Source: an uncultured bacterium (GTDB lineage: Bacteria > Pseudomonadota > Gammaproteobacteria > Burkholderiales > Burkholderiaceae_E). Taken from it: DNA of 64,000 nucleotides. Below, one piece after another: positions 24,679 to 33,464 of the stretch. Location of the stretch: NCBI GenBank assembly GCA_903907905.1, contig CAIVPX010000171.1, forward strand, positions 1 through 64,000, in the 5' to 3' direction. Each line of letters opens with the position of its first letter. Position 1 is the stretch's first letter. A program made the position numbers and the translations under genes. The notes beneath the pieces are model-generated. The model made no database searches and had not been told where the DNA came from. It was given only the letters and a program-made list of their open reading frames with translations.

Positions 24679-26211
24679 ATGAGCAGCCCGCTTGACAGTC
24701 TTCCCGATACCACTGCCGTTCAACTACGCCGCCTGATTGGCGCGCGCGACGTGTCGCCGGTTGAGGTGCTCGATGCGGTGCTGGCGCGCATCGAGCAAAT
24801 CAATCCAGCGGTCAACGCCTTTGCGGCGACCGATTTCGAGCGTGCACGGCTCGCCGCCCGCGAGGCCGAGCATCAGGTCATGCGCGGTGAACCCCTGGGC
24901 TTGTTGCATGGCCTGCCCATCGGCGTGAAGGACCTGCAGGACACCGCTGGGCTGCTCACGACCTACGGCAGCCCGCGGTATCGCGGCCACGTGCCGCGTG
25001 CCGACAACGCCATGGTCTCGCAGTTGCGCCGCGCCGGTGCGATCGTGATCGGCAAGACGAACACGCCCGACATGGGGGCCGGGGCCAACACCCAGAATTT
25101 CGTCTGGGGGGCGACCGGCAACCCCTTCAATCCCGAGCTGAATGCAGGCGGCTCCTCGGGGGGGTCGGCGGCAGCCCTGGCCACAGGCATGCTGCCGCTT
25201 GCAACCGGTTCGGATACCGGGGGCTCGCTCAGGGTGCCTGCGGCGCTGTGCTCGGTGGTGGGACTGCGCACCACGCCAGGGCTGGTACCCAACGACGCGC
25301 GGCCGCTGGGCTGGTCGGGGATTTCGGTGCTCGGACCGATGGGGCGCAACATCGACGACACAGCGCTGATGCTGGCCGCCATGGTGGGCTTCGATGCGCG
25401 CGACCCGCTTTCGGTGCCGACGGATCCCGCCGCGATCCAGCCCCTGCGCTCGTTGGCGCTCTCGGACGTGCGTATCGGGTTTACCGAAGATCTGGGCGGC
25501 AGTTGCGTGCTCGAGCCCGGCATCGCGCGCGTGTTTCGGGCGCGGGTCGCCGCGCTCGCGGGTGAAGTGGCCGTTTGCGAGCCTGTCTCCATCGAACTCG
25601 ACCAGGCGCACCGCACCTTCGATCTGGTGCGCGCCGAGGGATTCTTGGCAGCGTTCAGCGAGGTGTTTCAGCGCGCGCCCGACACCTTGAGCGCCAACGT
25701 GCGTGCCAATATGGACATGATCGGCCCGATCACGCTGGCGGATCGGGCCTGGGCGCATCTCGAGCAAACGCGCATCGCGCGGCGCTTTGCGGCACTCTTC
25801 GATCGATTCGATCTGGTGCTTGCACCGGTCAGCCCGCTCACGCCCTTTCCGTGGAAACGGCTCTACGCCGATCGGGTGGGCGAGCACACGATGCGCAACT
25901 ATTATGAGTGGTGCGCACTCACCTACGTGGTGACGCTTTCAACGCATCCTGCGCTCAGCCTGCCATGCGGCCGCGATGAACACGGCATGCCCTTCGGACT
26001 GCAGGTGATCGGACGCTTGCGCGGCGAGGCCAGGCTGCTGTCGGCCTCGCGGGCGCTGGAGGCGTTTTTCGCGAGCCGGCCGGATCTGGCTCAGGCCAAA
26101 CCGGATCTGAAGCTGCTCCAGAACGCTTGCCCCGCGCTACGGTCCATCGTCACGCATCCGCCGCAATACGACTGGCCCGAACCCTCACCCCTTCCGTCCG
26201 GAGCAGTCTGA
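24679..26211 (+). CDS. amidase (amidase-signature family)
   Basis: The 510-residue hydrolase shows the amidase-signature catalytic triad: Lys84 in GVKDLQDT, cis-Ser159 in GGSSGGS and nucleophile Ser183 in GSDTGGSLR, with the usual 24-residue spacing between the serines. Such enzymes hydrolyse small amides, aryl amides or carbamoyl groups in the cytoplasm. There is no GatB/GatC context, so tRNA-dependent amidotransferase function is unlikely. It is the last gene of the group with the family-5 binding protein; a strong hairpin follows at once. I infer hydrolysis of the imported amide or peptide-like compound. Confidence 0.9.
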   Translation: MSSPLDSLPDTTAVQLRRLIGARDVSPVEVLDAVLARIEQINPAVNAFAATDFERARLAAREAEHQVMRGEPLGLLHGLPIGVKDLQDTAGLLTTYGSPRYRGHVPRADNAMVSQLRRAGAIVIGKTNTPDMGAGANTQNFVWGATGNPFNPELNAGGSSGGSAAALATGMLPLATGSDTGGSLRVPAALCSVVGLRTTPGLVPNDARPLGWSGISVLGPMGRNIDDTALMLAAMVGFDARDPLSVPTDPAAIQPLRSLALSDVRIGFTEDLGGSCVLEPGIARVFRARVAALAGEVAVCEPVSIELDQAHRTFDLVRAEGFLAAFSEVFQRAPDTLSANVRANMDMIGPITLADRAWAHLEQTRIARRFAALFDRFDLVLAPVSPLTPFPWKRLYADRVGEHTMRNYYEWCALTYVVTLSTHPALSLPCGRDEHGMPFGLQVIGRLRGEARLLSASRALEAFFASRPDLAQAKPDLKLLQNACPALRSIVTHPPQYDWPEPSPLPSGAV

Positions 26212-26237
26212 GGCTGGCTCCCCTGCCAGAGCCAGCC
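26212..26237 (+). terminator. hairpin terminator after the amidase gene
   Basis: GGCTGGCTC and GAGCCAGCC form a perfect 9-base-pair stem with an 8-base loop, starting on the base after the amidase stop codon. Placement fits transcription termination, though no strong T-tract follows. Confidence 0.5.
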
Positions 26238-26337
26238 GCGTGCGCGGAGTCGCCCGGTCTTTGCAAGCGGTGGTCCGGTCGAACCCGTCGCCAGCCCCTG
26301 AGCTAGGATGCGGGCTCGAAGGAGTTGATTCCCATTG

Positions 26338-27552
26338 ATGACCGATTCGAACGGGCTGCTGGCCCATCAGGCCTTTCGCCGCATCTGGCTGGCTGGCATT
26401 CTGGCCGGAGTGGCTCGCTGGCTCGAGATCATCGTCGTCGGCATCTACGTGTTTCAGGTCACGCAGTCGGCGCTGCAGGCCTCGCTCGTCGCCATGCTGC
26501 GGATGCTGCCGTTTGGCGTCGCCGGACCGATTCTGGGGGGCCTGGCGGAGCGCTTCGGCTTGCGACGAATGTTCCTGGCGTCGGCGCTGATGGCGACGGT
26601 CGTCTGCGCAGGGCAGGGATTGCTGGCGGCGCTTGAGGGGGTCGCAGTCTGGCACCTCGCGCTGGGCTCGCTCCTCGCGGGCATCTATTGGGCGGCCGAT
26701 CTGCCGCTTCGCCGAACCATGATGACTGCAGCGGTGGGGGCGGACCGTATCGTGCCTGCGATGGCGATCGACACGACGACCATCAATCTCACCCGTACGC
26801 TGGGGCCGGTGCTGGGCGGTGTGGCCTATCAGTTCCTCGGCCTGTCCGGCGCCTTCCTGGTGGCGACGCTCATGCACGGCGCGGCGGTGGTGCTCATCTT
26901 CCGCTTGGACAGCGATGTACGCCCGACCCAGGCGGTCGTGGGCTTTTTTCGCGGTCTGCGTGAGGGCTTCGACATCGCGCGCGGCATCCGGCCAGTGCTG
27001 CTCGCGCTCGCCATGTCGCTGGTATTCAACCTGTTCGGTTTCCCCGCCACCAGCATGATTCCGGTGGTGGGCGAGCAGCGCTATGTGATGTCGGCGTCTC
27101 TCGTGGGCTTGCTGCTTGCAGCGGAGGGTCTGGGCGCCACCCTGGGTTCGCTACTCGTGGTTCGACTGGGTGACCGGATTCGGTTTCACGGCCGATTTTT
27201 CGCGCTTGGGCTGCTCACCTACCTGCTGACGACGCTCGCGTTTTCACTGGCCTCGTCACCCGGTTTGGCCTGGGTGGCAATGTTTGCGGGGGGCGTGGGG
27301 CTCACCGGCTTTTCCACGATGCAATCAACGCTGGTGCTGATGGCTGCGCCCGCCGCAGCACGCAGCCGCCTGATGGGCCTGCTGGCGCTCAGCATCGGAA
27401 CGGGACCGCTCGGATTTCTGCTGCTGGGCTGGACGGCCGACCGTCTCGATGCGGCGCAAGCACTTCGCCTCATGGCCCTGGAGGGTCTGCTCGCCTGGGC
27501 TCTGGTCGCCTGGTGGCTGCGCGATGTGCTGATCAAGCCCTTGCGTCGATGA
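26338..27552 (+). CDS. MFS transporter
   Basis: The 404-residue membrane protein has about 12 hydrophobic segments. The loop between TM2 and TM3 reads GGLAERFGLRRMFL, a form of the major-facilitator motif, and LGDRIRFHGR occurs after TM8. It resembles the EntS-like/drug-efflux group, so export of a small molecule is as likely as uptake. AAGGAG at 26319-26324 precedes two adjacent starts, TTG 26335 and ATG 26338; the ATG is taken. It is flanked by the amidase hairpin upstream and the mgtA leader downstream, so it is probably transcribed on its own. Confidence 0.86.
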   Translation: MTDSNGLLAHQAFRRIWLAGILAGVARWLEIIVVGIYVFQVTQSALQASLVAMLRMLPFGVAGPILGGLAERFGLRRMFLASALMATVVCAGQGLLAALEGVAVWHLALGSLLAGIYWAADLPLRRTMMTAAVGADRIVPAMAIDTTTINLTRTLGPVLGGVAYQFLGLSGAFLVATLMHGAAVVLIFRLDSDVRPTQAVVGFFRGLREGFDIARGIRPVLLALAMSLVFNLFGFPATSMIPVVGEQRYVMSASLVGLLLAAEGLGATLGSLLVVRLGDRIRFHGRFFALGLLTYLLTTLAFSLASSPGLAWVAMFAGGVGLTGFSTMQSTLVLMAAPAAARSRLMGLLALSIGTGPLGFLLLGWTADRLDAAQALRLMALEGLLAWALVAWWLRDVLIKPLRR

Positions 27553-27648
27553 GCCTGCGTGTGCGCCGGTGCAAGCGCGTCGAGGCGATCGAGTCCGTCG
27601 TCGCCGGCTTCGATTGCGGCGCCCGCTTGCGCGATTGACTTGAAGCAA

Positions 27649-27670
27649 GGGCGCGACCGAAAGCGCGCCC
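27649..27670 (+). promoter_or_regulatory. hairpin in the gap before mgtA
   Basis: GGGCGCG and CGCGCCC pair as a perfect 7-base-pair stem with an 8-base loop. It lies 97 bases after the MFS stop and 14 bases before the first possible mgtA start, so it could end the MFS transcript or act in the mgtA leader. It does not show the known enteric mgtA leader structure. Confidence 0.35.
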
Positions 27671-27683
27671 GTCGCCCGGCTCA

Positions 27684-30491
27684 GTGCCAAGGCCGGTGCG
27701 GCACGATGAGGCATTGTTGCCTGTCCGGTCCCCTGCCGTGGTCGATATCCGTTCTCGCTTGCAAACCCTGCTGGGTCATCGGCGCAGACCCCGCCACACC
27801 GGACGACACGCGCTTCAGGAGCATCTGGCCGCACGCGGCCCCTTCGCAGGCCCGCGCGAGGCGTCTGCGCAGGGGTTGATGCGGATCAGCCGCGACACGC
27901 CGTCGGCCGCGCTGGCGAGTATGCACACGCACGAAGCGGGGTTGAGCGCCCGCGAGGCGGCCGCCCGGCTGAGGCGATTCGGTCCGAACGCTGTGGCCCG
28001 CGATGAGCGCTTGCGCTGGTGGCGACACGCCTGGCAATGCTTCAACAACCCCTTCAACCTGCTGCTCTTGGCGCTGGCCGTCCTCGCTGCGCTTGCAAGT
28101 GACGTGCGTGCGACGATCGTGATCGGTTCAATGGTGTTGCTCAGCACGGCACTGCGCTTCATTCAGGAGGGCCGTGCCAACCGGGCGGCCGAAGGCTTGC
28201 AGGCGATGGTGCGCAACACCACCACGGTGCTGAGGCGGCAGGCCGCCGGGCCCGGCGGTGATGGTGGTGGTGATGGCGCCGCCCAGTTGACCGTGCGGCT
28301 CGACCTCCCGATCGACCGCCTGGTGCCGGGTGATCTCGTGAGCCTGTCGGCCGGGGACATGATCCCGGCTGATTGCCGTCTGCTCGAGTCGCGTGATCTG
28401 TTCATCGCCCAAGCGGCGCTGACCGGCGAGGCTCTACCGGTGGGGAAGGCAGCCGATCGACTCGGCGAGGGGGAGGCGCCGCTCGAGCAGCCCAATCTGG
28501 TGTTCATGGGCAGCAATGTCGTATCGGGGACGGCCACGGCCCTGGTCGTCATGACCGGCGCGCGCACCGTCTTTGGCGGGATCGCGTTACGGGTGGCGGC
28601 CGGCATTGAAACCGCCGGGGCATTCCAGGCGGGGCTCAATGGCGTCAGTCGACTGCTGATCCGCTTCGCAATGGTGATGGTGCCGGTCGTCTTCCTGATC
28701 AGCGGCTGGTCCCGCGGCGACTGGGTCTCGGCGTTTCTGTTCGCGCTCTCGGTGGCGGTGGGTCTGACGCCTGAGATGCTGCCTATGATTGTCACCACCT
28801 CGCTCGCCAAGGGCGCGCTGGACATGGCGGCAAGAAAGGTCGTGATCAAACGGCTTGATGCGATCCAGGTGCTGGGCGCGATGGATGTTTTGTGCACCGA
28901 CAAGACGGGCACGCTGACGCAGGACCGAGTGGTGCTGGGCCGCCACCTCGACCCCTGGGGGCGCGAGTCGTCCGAGGTGCTGCGGCTTGCCTACCTCAAC
29001 AGCTTCTATCAGACCGGTCTTCGCAATCTGCTCGATCGCGCGGTGCTTGAACACGCGTCGCTCGCAAAAGCGTTCGAGCTTGATCGGCGCTATCTCAAGC
29101 TCGACGAACTACCTTTCGATTTTGTGCGGCGACGTATGTCGGTGGTGGTGGCCGATGATCAGGACCGCCGGATGCTCATCTGCAAGGGCGCAGTCGAGGA
29201 AGTGCTCGCCTGCTGTACGCATCTGGCGCCCGGCGACTCCACCACCGCAGCACCTAATCGAATCGACGCCACTGAACTGGATGCCGTGCGTGCGCGGGTC
29301 AACGAGCTGAGCACCCAGGGTCTTCGAGTGGTGGCATTGGCAACGCGTGAGGTCAGCGCCAGCCAGACGGTTTTTGGCAAGGCCGATGAACAGGACCTGA
29401 CCCTGATTGGCTTCATCGCCTTTCTCGATCCGCCGAGAGAGAGCGCGGCGCCCGCGCTTGAGGCACTGGCTCGCCACGGCATTCAGGTCAAGGTCCTGAC
29501 CGGTGACAACGAGCAGGTGGCGGCCAGCGTGTGCGCGCTGGTGGGCCTGGGTAGTGCGTCGATCCTCACAGGCCCCAGCATTGACCTCATGGATGATCAG
29601 GCGCTGGCCGCATCGCTCGACGCGCATCAGGTGTTTGCCCGGCTCAATCCGATGCACAAGGAACGCCTTGTTCGCGCCCTGCGCGCCCAGGGGCATACCG
29701 TCGGCTTTCTGGGTGATGGCATCAATGATGCACCCGCCTTGCGCGCAGCCGACGTGGGGATCTCGGTGGACTCGGCGGTCGATATCGCGCGCGAAGCGGC
29801 CGACGTGATCCTGTTGGAAAAGAGCCTGATGGTGCTGGACGCCGGCGTAATTGCAGGGCGCAACACCTTCTGCAACATGCTCAAGTACATTCGCATGACG
29901 GCCAGTTCGAACTTCGGCAACGTCTTGTCGGTCGTGATCGCCAGCGCCTTCCTGCCCTTTGTACCAATGCTGCCCCTGCAATTGCTGGTGCAGAACCTGC
30001 TCTACGATCTGTCGCAGACCGCCATTCCGTTTGATCGGGTTGAACCGGATCTGGTGGCTCAGCCTCTGCGCTGGAATCCGGCCGACATCGGCCGCTTCAT
30101 GCTCTGGTTCGGACCGGTCAGTTCGGTGTTCGATCTGCTCACCTTCTGGATGATGTGGTCGGCATTTGGTGCGAATACCGTCGCTTCGCAGGGGCTCTTT
30201 CAGTCGGGCTGGTTCGTACTGGGCCTGCTCACGCAGGTGCTGGTGGTTCACATGGTTCGCTCGCCCGGGGTGCCGCTGCTGACGAGTCGCGCGTCCTGGC
30301 CGCTGCTGCTCACCTCGCTGGCCGTGAGCGCGATCGGCATCTGGCTGCCGCTGGGGCCGCTGGCAGCCGACTTTCGCCTGGTTGCCCTACCGGCCGATTA
30401 CTTCGTCGGTCTGGCTGCGCTTCTACTGGGCTACATGGCACTTGCGACCCTTGTGAAGCGCCTCTACGTCAGGCGCTTCGGGTGGCACTAG
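27684..30491 (+). CDS. mgtA: magnesium-translocating P-type ATPase
   Basis: The product (935 residues from the first possible start) matches the enteric MgtA/MgtB type P3B-ATPase along its length. It imports Mg2+ across the inner membrane. Key elements are ALTGEALPVG (dephosphorylation loop), DKTGTLT with phosphorylated Asp406, KVLTGDNEQVA, GFLGDGINDAPALRAADVGISV, and the membrane segment SVAVGLTPEMLPMIV; the C-terminus ends in RRFGWH, like enteric MgtA (RRYGWQ). The true start is uncertain: GTG 27684, GTG 27738 and ATG 27879 are all in frame, and enteric homologues have about 50 residues before the conserved THxxGL(S/N)AxE region, favouring an early start. The MgtC and PhoPQ genes are not in the window. 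Confidence 0.95.
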   Translation: MPRPVRHDEALLPVRSPAVVDIRSRLQTLLGHRRRPRHTGRHALQEHLAARGPFAGPREASAQGLMRISRDTPSAALASMHTHEAGLSAREAAARLRRFGPNAVARDERLRWWRHAWQCFNNPFNLLLLALAVLAALASDVRATIVIGSMVLLSTALRFIQEGRANRAAEGLQAMVRNTTTVLRRQAAGPGGDGGGDGAAQLTVRLDLPIDRLVPGDLVSLSAGDMIPADCRLLESRDLFIAQAALTGEALPVGKAADRLGEGEAPLEQPNLVFMGSNVVSGTATALVVMTGARTVFGGIALRVAAGIETAGAFQAGLNGVSRLLIRFAMVMVPVVFLISGWSRGDWVSAFLFALSVAVGLTPEMLPMIVTTSLAKGALDMAARKVVIKRLDAIQVLGAMDVLCTDKTGTLTQDRVVLGRHLDPWGRESSEVLRLAYLNSFYQTGLRNLLDRAVLEHASLAKAFELDRRYLKLDELPFDFVRRRMSVVVADDQDRRMLICKGAVEEVLACCTHLAPGDSTTAAPNRIDATELDAVRARVNELSTQGLRVVALATREVSASQTVFGKADEQDLTLIGFIAFLDPPRESAAPALEALARHGIQVKVLTGDNEQVAASVCALVGLGSASILTGPSIDLMDDQALAASLDAHQVFARLNPMHKERLVRALRAQGHTVGFLGDGINDAPALRAADVGISVDSAVDIAREAADVILLEKSLMVLDAGVIAGRNTFCNMLKYIRMTASSNFGNVLSVVIASAFLPFVPMLPLQLLVQNLLYDLSQTAIPFDRVEPDLVAQPLRWNPADIGRFMLWFGPVSSVFDLLTFWMMWSAFGANTVASQGLFQSGWFVLGLLTQVLVVHMVRSPGVPLLTSRASWPLLLTSLAVSAIGIWLPLGPLAADFRLVALPADYFVGLAALLLGYMALATLVKRLYVRRFGWH

Positions 30492-30518
30492 GGGCTGGAC
30501 GGTGTTGGCCTCCGTTCA

Positions 30519-30545
30519 GCGGGCGGGGCGACCCCATGCGCCCGC
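30519..30545. terminator. bidirectional hairpin between mgtA and the minus-strand dioxygenase operon
   Basis: GCGGGCG (30519-30525) pairs with CGCCCGC (30539-30545), and inner GGG/CCC extends the stem with a small bulge. It sits between two convergent genes, where a shared terminator is expected. Confidence 0.45.
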
Positions 30546-30552
30546 AAGCGGT

Positions 30553-31455
30553 TCACGGGCGCAGACCCGCCAGTCTTTCGGCATGGTGCACGGTGGCGAT
30601 GTAATCGTCGCCGCCGCTGCCGCTCGCCATCAGGGCCTCATAGACCTGGCGCATGTGCGCCGCCATGGGGACGGGCGCACCGAATTGTGCCGAGGCGCCG
30701 AGGATGAGGTCGAGGTCCTTGGCCATCTGCGCGCAGGAAAAGGTCGAGGTGTAATCGCGGGCCTCGAGCGGCGGCGCCTTGTACTTCACCATGGGCGAAC
30801 CCACCGCGCTTTCACTGATCACCTCCAGCATCTGATGCCAGTCGAGCCCGCCTTTCTCGCCCAGCGCCAGCGCCTCGCCCAACATGCCGGCCGAGATCGC
30901 GATCATGAGGTTGATGACCAGCTTGAGCGTGCGTGCCTGCTCGGCCTCGCCGACCCGGAACACGCGCTTGCTGAAGGTGCTGAGCAGGGGCTCGATGCGC
31001 TCGTAGTCGCTGGCAGCCCCCGAGGCGAAGGCGGTCAACTGTGCGGCGCGGGCAAGCACCGGGTTGCCCGAAACCGCCACACGCAGATAGGCCCGCTGAA
31101 CTCGCGCGGCGTGCTCAGCGACCCGCATCGATGCAGTGGGCGAGACCGTGCTGGTCTCCACAAAGATGGCGCCAGGCGCGAGGTGATTCAGTACGCCGTG
31201 CTCGCCGCAGGCAACTGCCGTCACTGCGGCATCATCGGGCAGCGAACTGAACACCACCGAGGCGCTGGCACAGGCAGCCGCCACGGAGTCGACCGGGCGT
31301 GCGCCCCGGCTATCCAGGGCATGGCGAGCCCCAATGTCGAGGTCGTAGATCTGGAGCGGGTGTCCCGCTGCGATCAGATGCTCGGCCATGGGCTGGCCGA
31401 GCTTGCCGCAACCGATCCAGCCGATCAGCGGCCGTGACGGTGCGTGCTCGCTCAT
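30553..31455 (-). CDS. NAD(P)-dependent oxidoreductase, 3-hydroxyisobutyrate dehydrogenase family
   Basis: The 300-residue enzyme has an N-terminal Rossmann fold with IGWIGCGKLG (11-20) and an acidic residue after the second strand (YDLD, residues 37-40), favouring NAD. The catalytic lysine is Lys178 in TLKLVINLM. The usual DAPVSGG substrate loop reads RVAVSGNP, so the substrate probably differs from 3-hydroxyisobutyrate or tartronate semialdehyde. Its ATG at 31455 overlaps the dioxygenase stop by four bases (ATGA), so the genes are translationally coupled. It may reduce or oxidise a hydroxy-acid intermediate of the same aromatic pathway; maleylacetate reduction is normally done by a different family. 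Confidence 0.85.
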   Translation of the reverse strand: MSEHAPSRPLIGWIGCGKLGQPMAEHLIAAGHPLQIYDLDIGARHALDSRGARPVDSVAAACASASVVFSSLPDDAAVTAVACGEHGVLNHLAPGAIFVETSTVSPTASMRVAEHAARVQRAYLRVAVSGNPVLARAAQLTAFASGAASDYERIEPLLSTFSKRVFRVGEAEQARTLKLVINLMIAISAGMLGEALALGEKGGLDWHQMLEVISESAVGSPMVKYKAPPLEARDYTSTFSCAQMAKDLDLILGASAQFGAPVPMAAHMRQVYEALMASGSGGDDYIATVHHAERLAGLRP

Positions 31456-32309
31456 GCCCGAGCCATGACGAAGTCGTAGTGGGCCTCGCAGAAGGCGACC
31501 TCGGACAGCGAGCCGTCGGGCGCGGGGCCGGCCGGGCGATCGACGAAATCCACCACCAGAGAGTCTTTTACGCCGAACACCGCGTCTGACTTGAGCCAGG
31601 GGTCTCCTTTGACGAACAGGTGGGTGGTGATGCTCCGATAGCCCTCGCACTGAAGCATGGTGTGCACATGAGCCGGACGCCAGGGGTGGCGCCCCATCAT
31701 GCGCAGCATGCGCCCCACGGGCCCGTCGGCCGGGATCGTGTAACTGATGGGCTTGACCGTGCGAAACGCGTAGCGCCCCTGCGCATCGGTGCGAACGCGA
31801 CCGCGACCGAACATCGTGTCGCCGGCCACCTGCACGTCATACAGCCCCTCGACGCCGTCGGTCTGCCAGAGATCGATGATCGCGCCACTGATCGCCTGCC
31901 CATTGGTGTCTCGCACAGTGCCTGAGACGTAGCAGGGGGTGCCCGGGAGCCCCTCGGCGATATGCCCCCAGTGCGGCAACTCGGGTGCGCCGGCCACGAA
32001 GTAGGGACCGAACACGGTGGTGTCGGTGGTGCCGGACGGGTTGCGATGGTTGATGGCGTCCACCAGCATGGAGACGCCCAGGGTGTCGGACAGCAGAATG
32101 AATTCCTGCCGCTTGTCATCGCAACGGTGGCCGGTTTCGGTCAGAAACTTGATGGCTTCGAACCACTCGCTCTCGGTCAGCTCGACATCCCGCACGAAGG
32201 CGTGAAGATGCCGGATCAGCGAGCTCATGATCTCGCGCAAGCGGGGGTCGGTGCAGCCATCGAGTCGCGCAACAGCCGCGTCGGTGAGGGTCTGCTCATT
32301 GAAGTTCAT
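31452..32309 (-). CDS. intradiol ring-cleavage dioxygenase (catechol/hydroxyquinol 1,2-dioxygenase type)
   Basis: The 285-residue protein is a non-haem Fe(III) intradiol dioxygenase that splits a catechol-type ring between the two hydroxyls to a cis,cis-muconate or maleylacetate. The four iron ligands are visible: Tyr157 (GLYDVQ), Tyr190 (PISYTIP), His214 and His216 (RPAHVHT). The N-terminal helical dimerisation domain (ESEWFEAIKFLTETGH) matches the catechol/hydroxyquinol group rather than protocatechuate enzymes. ATG 32309 is chosen over an upstream in-frame extension that lacks family features. It is coupled to a dehydrogenase gene; a Bug receptor gene lies 126 bases upstream on the same strand. 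Confidence 0.9.
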   Translation of the reverse strand: MNFNEQTLTDAAVARLDGCTDPRLREIMSSLIRHLHAFVRDVELTESEWFEAIKFLTETGHRCDDKRQEFILLSDTLGVSMLVDAINHRNPSGTTDTTVFGPYFVAGAPELPHWGHIAEGLPGTPCYVSGTVRDTNGQAISGAIIDLWQTDGVEGLYDVQVAGDTMFGRGRVRTDAQGRYAFRTVKPISYTIPADGPVGRMLRMMGRHPWRPAHVHTMLQCEGYRSITTHLFVKGDPWLKSDAVFGVKDSLVVDFVDRPAGPAPDGSLSEVAFCEAHYDFVMARA

Positions 32310-32435
32310 GGGGAGTCTCCGGGGACAATGCGGGCAGGCGCAGAGACTACCGATCCGGGGCAGGTGAGGCAAGGCGTCGCCCTCGATCGGAGGGCGTGCG
32401 CTGCTCGCTCTGAGGTTGCGGCGCTACCGGGAAGG

Positions 32436-33422
32436 CTACAAGGCGTCGGTGCGCAGCCCCTGCTGGTCGGCCAACTGTCGCCAGCGGGCGTGGTCGGCCG
32501 CCAGGAAGGCTGCGAGGGCGCTGGGGCCCAACCGGGCGATCTCCAGCGCATCGGATCTGAAGCGCAGACTGATTTCCGGCAGCGCCAGCGCTTGCTCGAG
32601 CGCTCGGTTGAGTCGCCCAATTGGCAGCGCAGGCGTGGCGGCAGGCGCCACCAGGCCGAAATAATTGAGCACCTCGATGTCTCCGAAACCCGACTCGCGC
32701 ATACCGGGGATGTCTGGCAGTGCAGCACATCGCGCCGCCGAGCTCACGGCAAGCGGCTTGATCCGGCCGTCTCGAGCAAAGGGTGCCAGCGCCGGAATCG
32801 TGCCGGTGATCAGATCAATGTGCCCGGCGATCATGTCGAGCGCGGCGGGGGCGACGCCCCGGTAGGCGACATGCGTGATGTGAACGCCCGCGCGCGCCTT
32901 GAGCAGTTCAAGCGCGAGGTGATTGATGCCACCTGTTCCGGCGGAGCCGTAGTTCAGTTCCCCCGGACGCTGCCGGGCCATCGCCATCAGGTCGCCCAGC
33001 GAATTCACCGGCAGATCCCGGCGCGCGGCCCAGAGCAGGGGGCCTTGCGCGATCAGGCTGATGGGCGTGAAGTCGCGTATGGGATCGTAGGGTGGTCGGT
33101 TCAAGACCGCGGCCACCGTCGTGAAGGGCGCAGCGATCAGCAGCAGGGTATGACCATCAGCAGGGCTTTGGGCGACATGCTGGGTGCCGATGGCGCCCGC
33201 TGCCCCGGACCGATTCTCGACGATGCAGGGCGACGAAAGGGTGTCGGCCAGCTTTTGCGCGAGCAGTCGGCCCATCGAGTCCGTGCCCGCACCCGGCGCG
33301 AAGGGAACGACAATCCGGATCGGTCGTTCCGGCCAGTCGGCGCGGGCGTCGTTCGAACTGGCGGCGGGCACCAGCGCGCTCGCCTGCAGGAGCCGGCGTC
33401 GCTTGAGCGAGAAGGCGGACAT
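32436..33422 (-). CDS. Bug-family tripartite tricarboxylate transporter receptor
   Basis: The 328-residue receptor has a short export signal starting MSAFSLKRRRLLQAS; the Arg-rich start is Tat-like but lacks a full twin-arginine consensus. Family marks are ERPIRIVVPFAPGAGTDSMG, CIVENRSGAAGAIGT, and ITHVAYRGVAPAALDMIAG. Such receptors capture carboxylates in the periplasm. It is the gene upstream of the intradiol dioxygenase on the same strand, so an aromatic acid or its precursor is a plausible ligand. No membrane partner genes are near. Confidence 0.9.
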   Translation of the reverse strand: MSAFSLKRRRLLQASALVPAASSNDARADWPERPIRIVVPFAPGAGTDSMGRLLAQKLADTLSSPCIVENRSGAAGAIGTQHVAQSPADGHTLLLIAAPFTTVAAVLNRPPYDPIRDFTPISLIAQGPLLWAARRDLPVNSLGDLMAMARQRPGELNYGSAGTGGINHLALELLKARAGVHITHVAYRGVAPAALDMIAGHIDLITGTIPALAPFARDGRIKPLAVSSAARCAALPDIPGMRESGFGDIEVLNYFGLVAPAATPALPIGRLNRALEQALALPEISLRFRSDALEIARLGPSALAAFLAADHARWRQLADQQGLRTDAL

Positions 33423-33464
33423 GTGTGAGCGAGGCGCGACGTTCGAGTCGTATTGCCGTTCGCC

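Noticed and set aside
24679..26211. GatA subunit of Asp/Glu-tRNA amidotransferase
   Set aside because: The amidase triad fits, but there are no gatB or gatC genes and the context is catabolic; the same holds for the amidase at 51876-53312.
27553..27683. Mg2+ riboswitch of the enteric mgtA type
   Set aside because: The gap is only 131 bases, and only one 7-base-pair hairpin is visible; the multi-stem enteric structure is not apparent.
31962..33428. Plus-strand open frame of 488 codons opposite the dioxygenase and Bug genes
   Set aside because: Crosses two real genes and their gap, with no motif or Shine-Dalgarno support.
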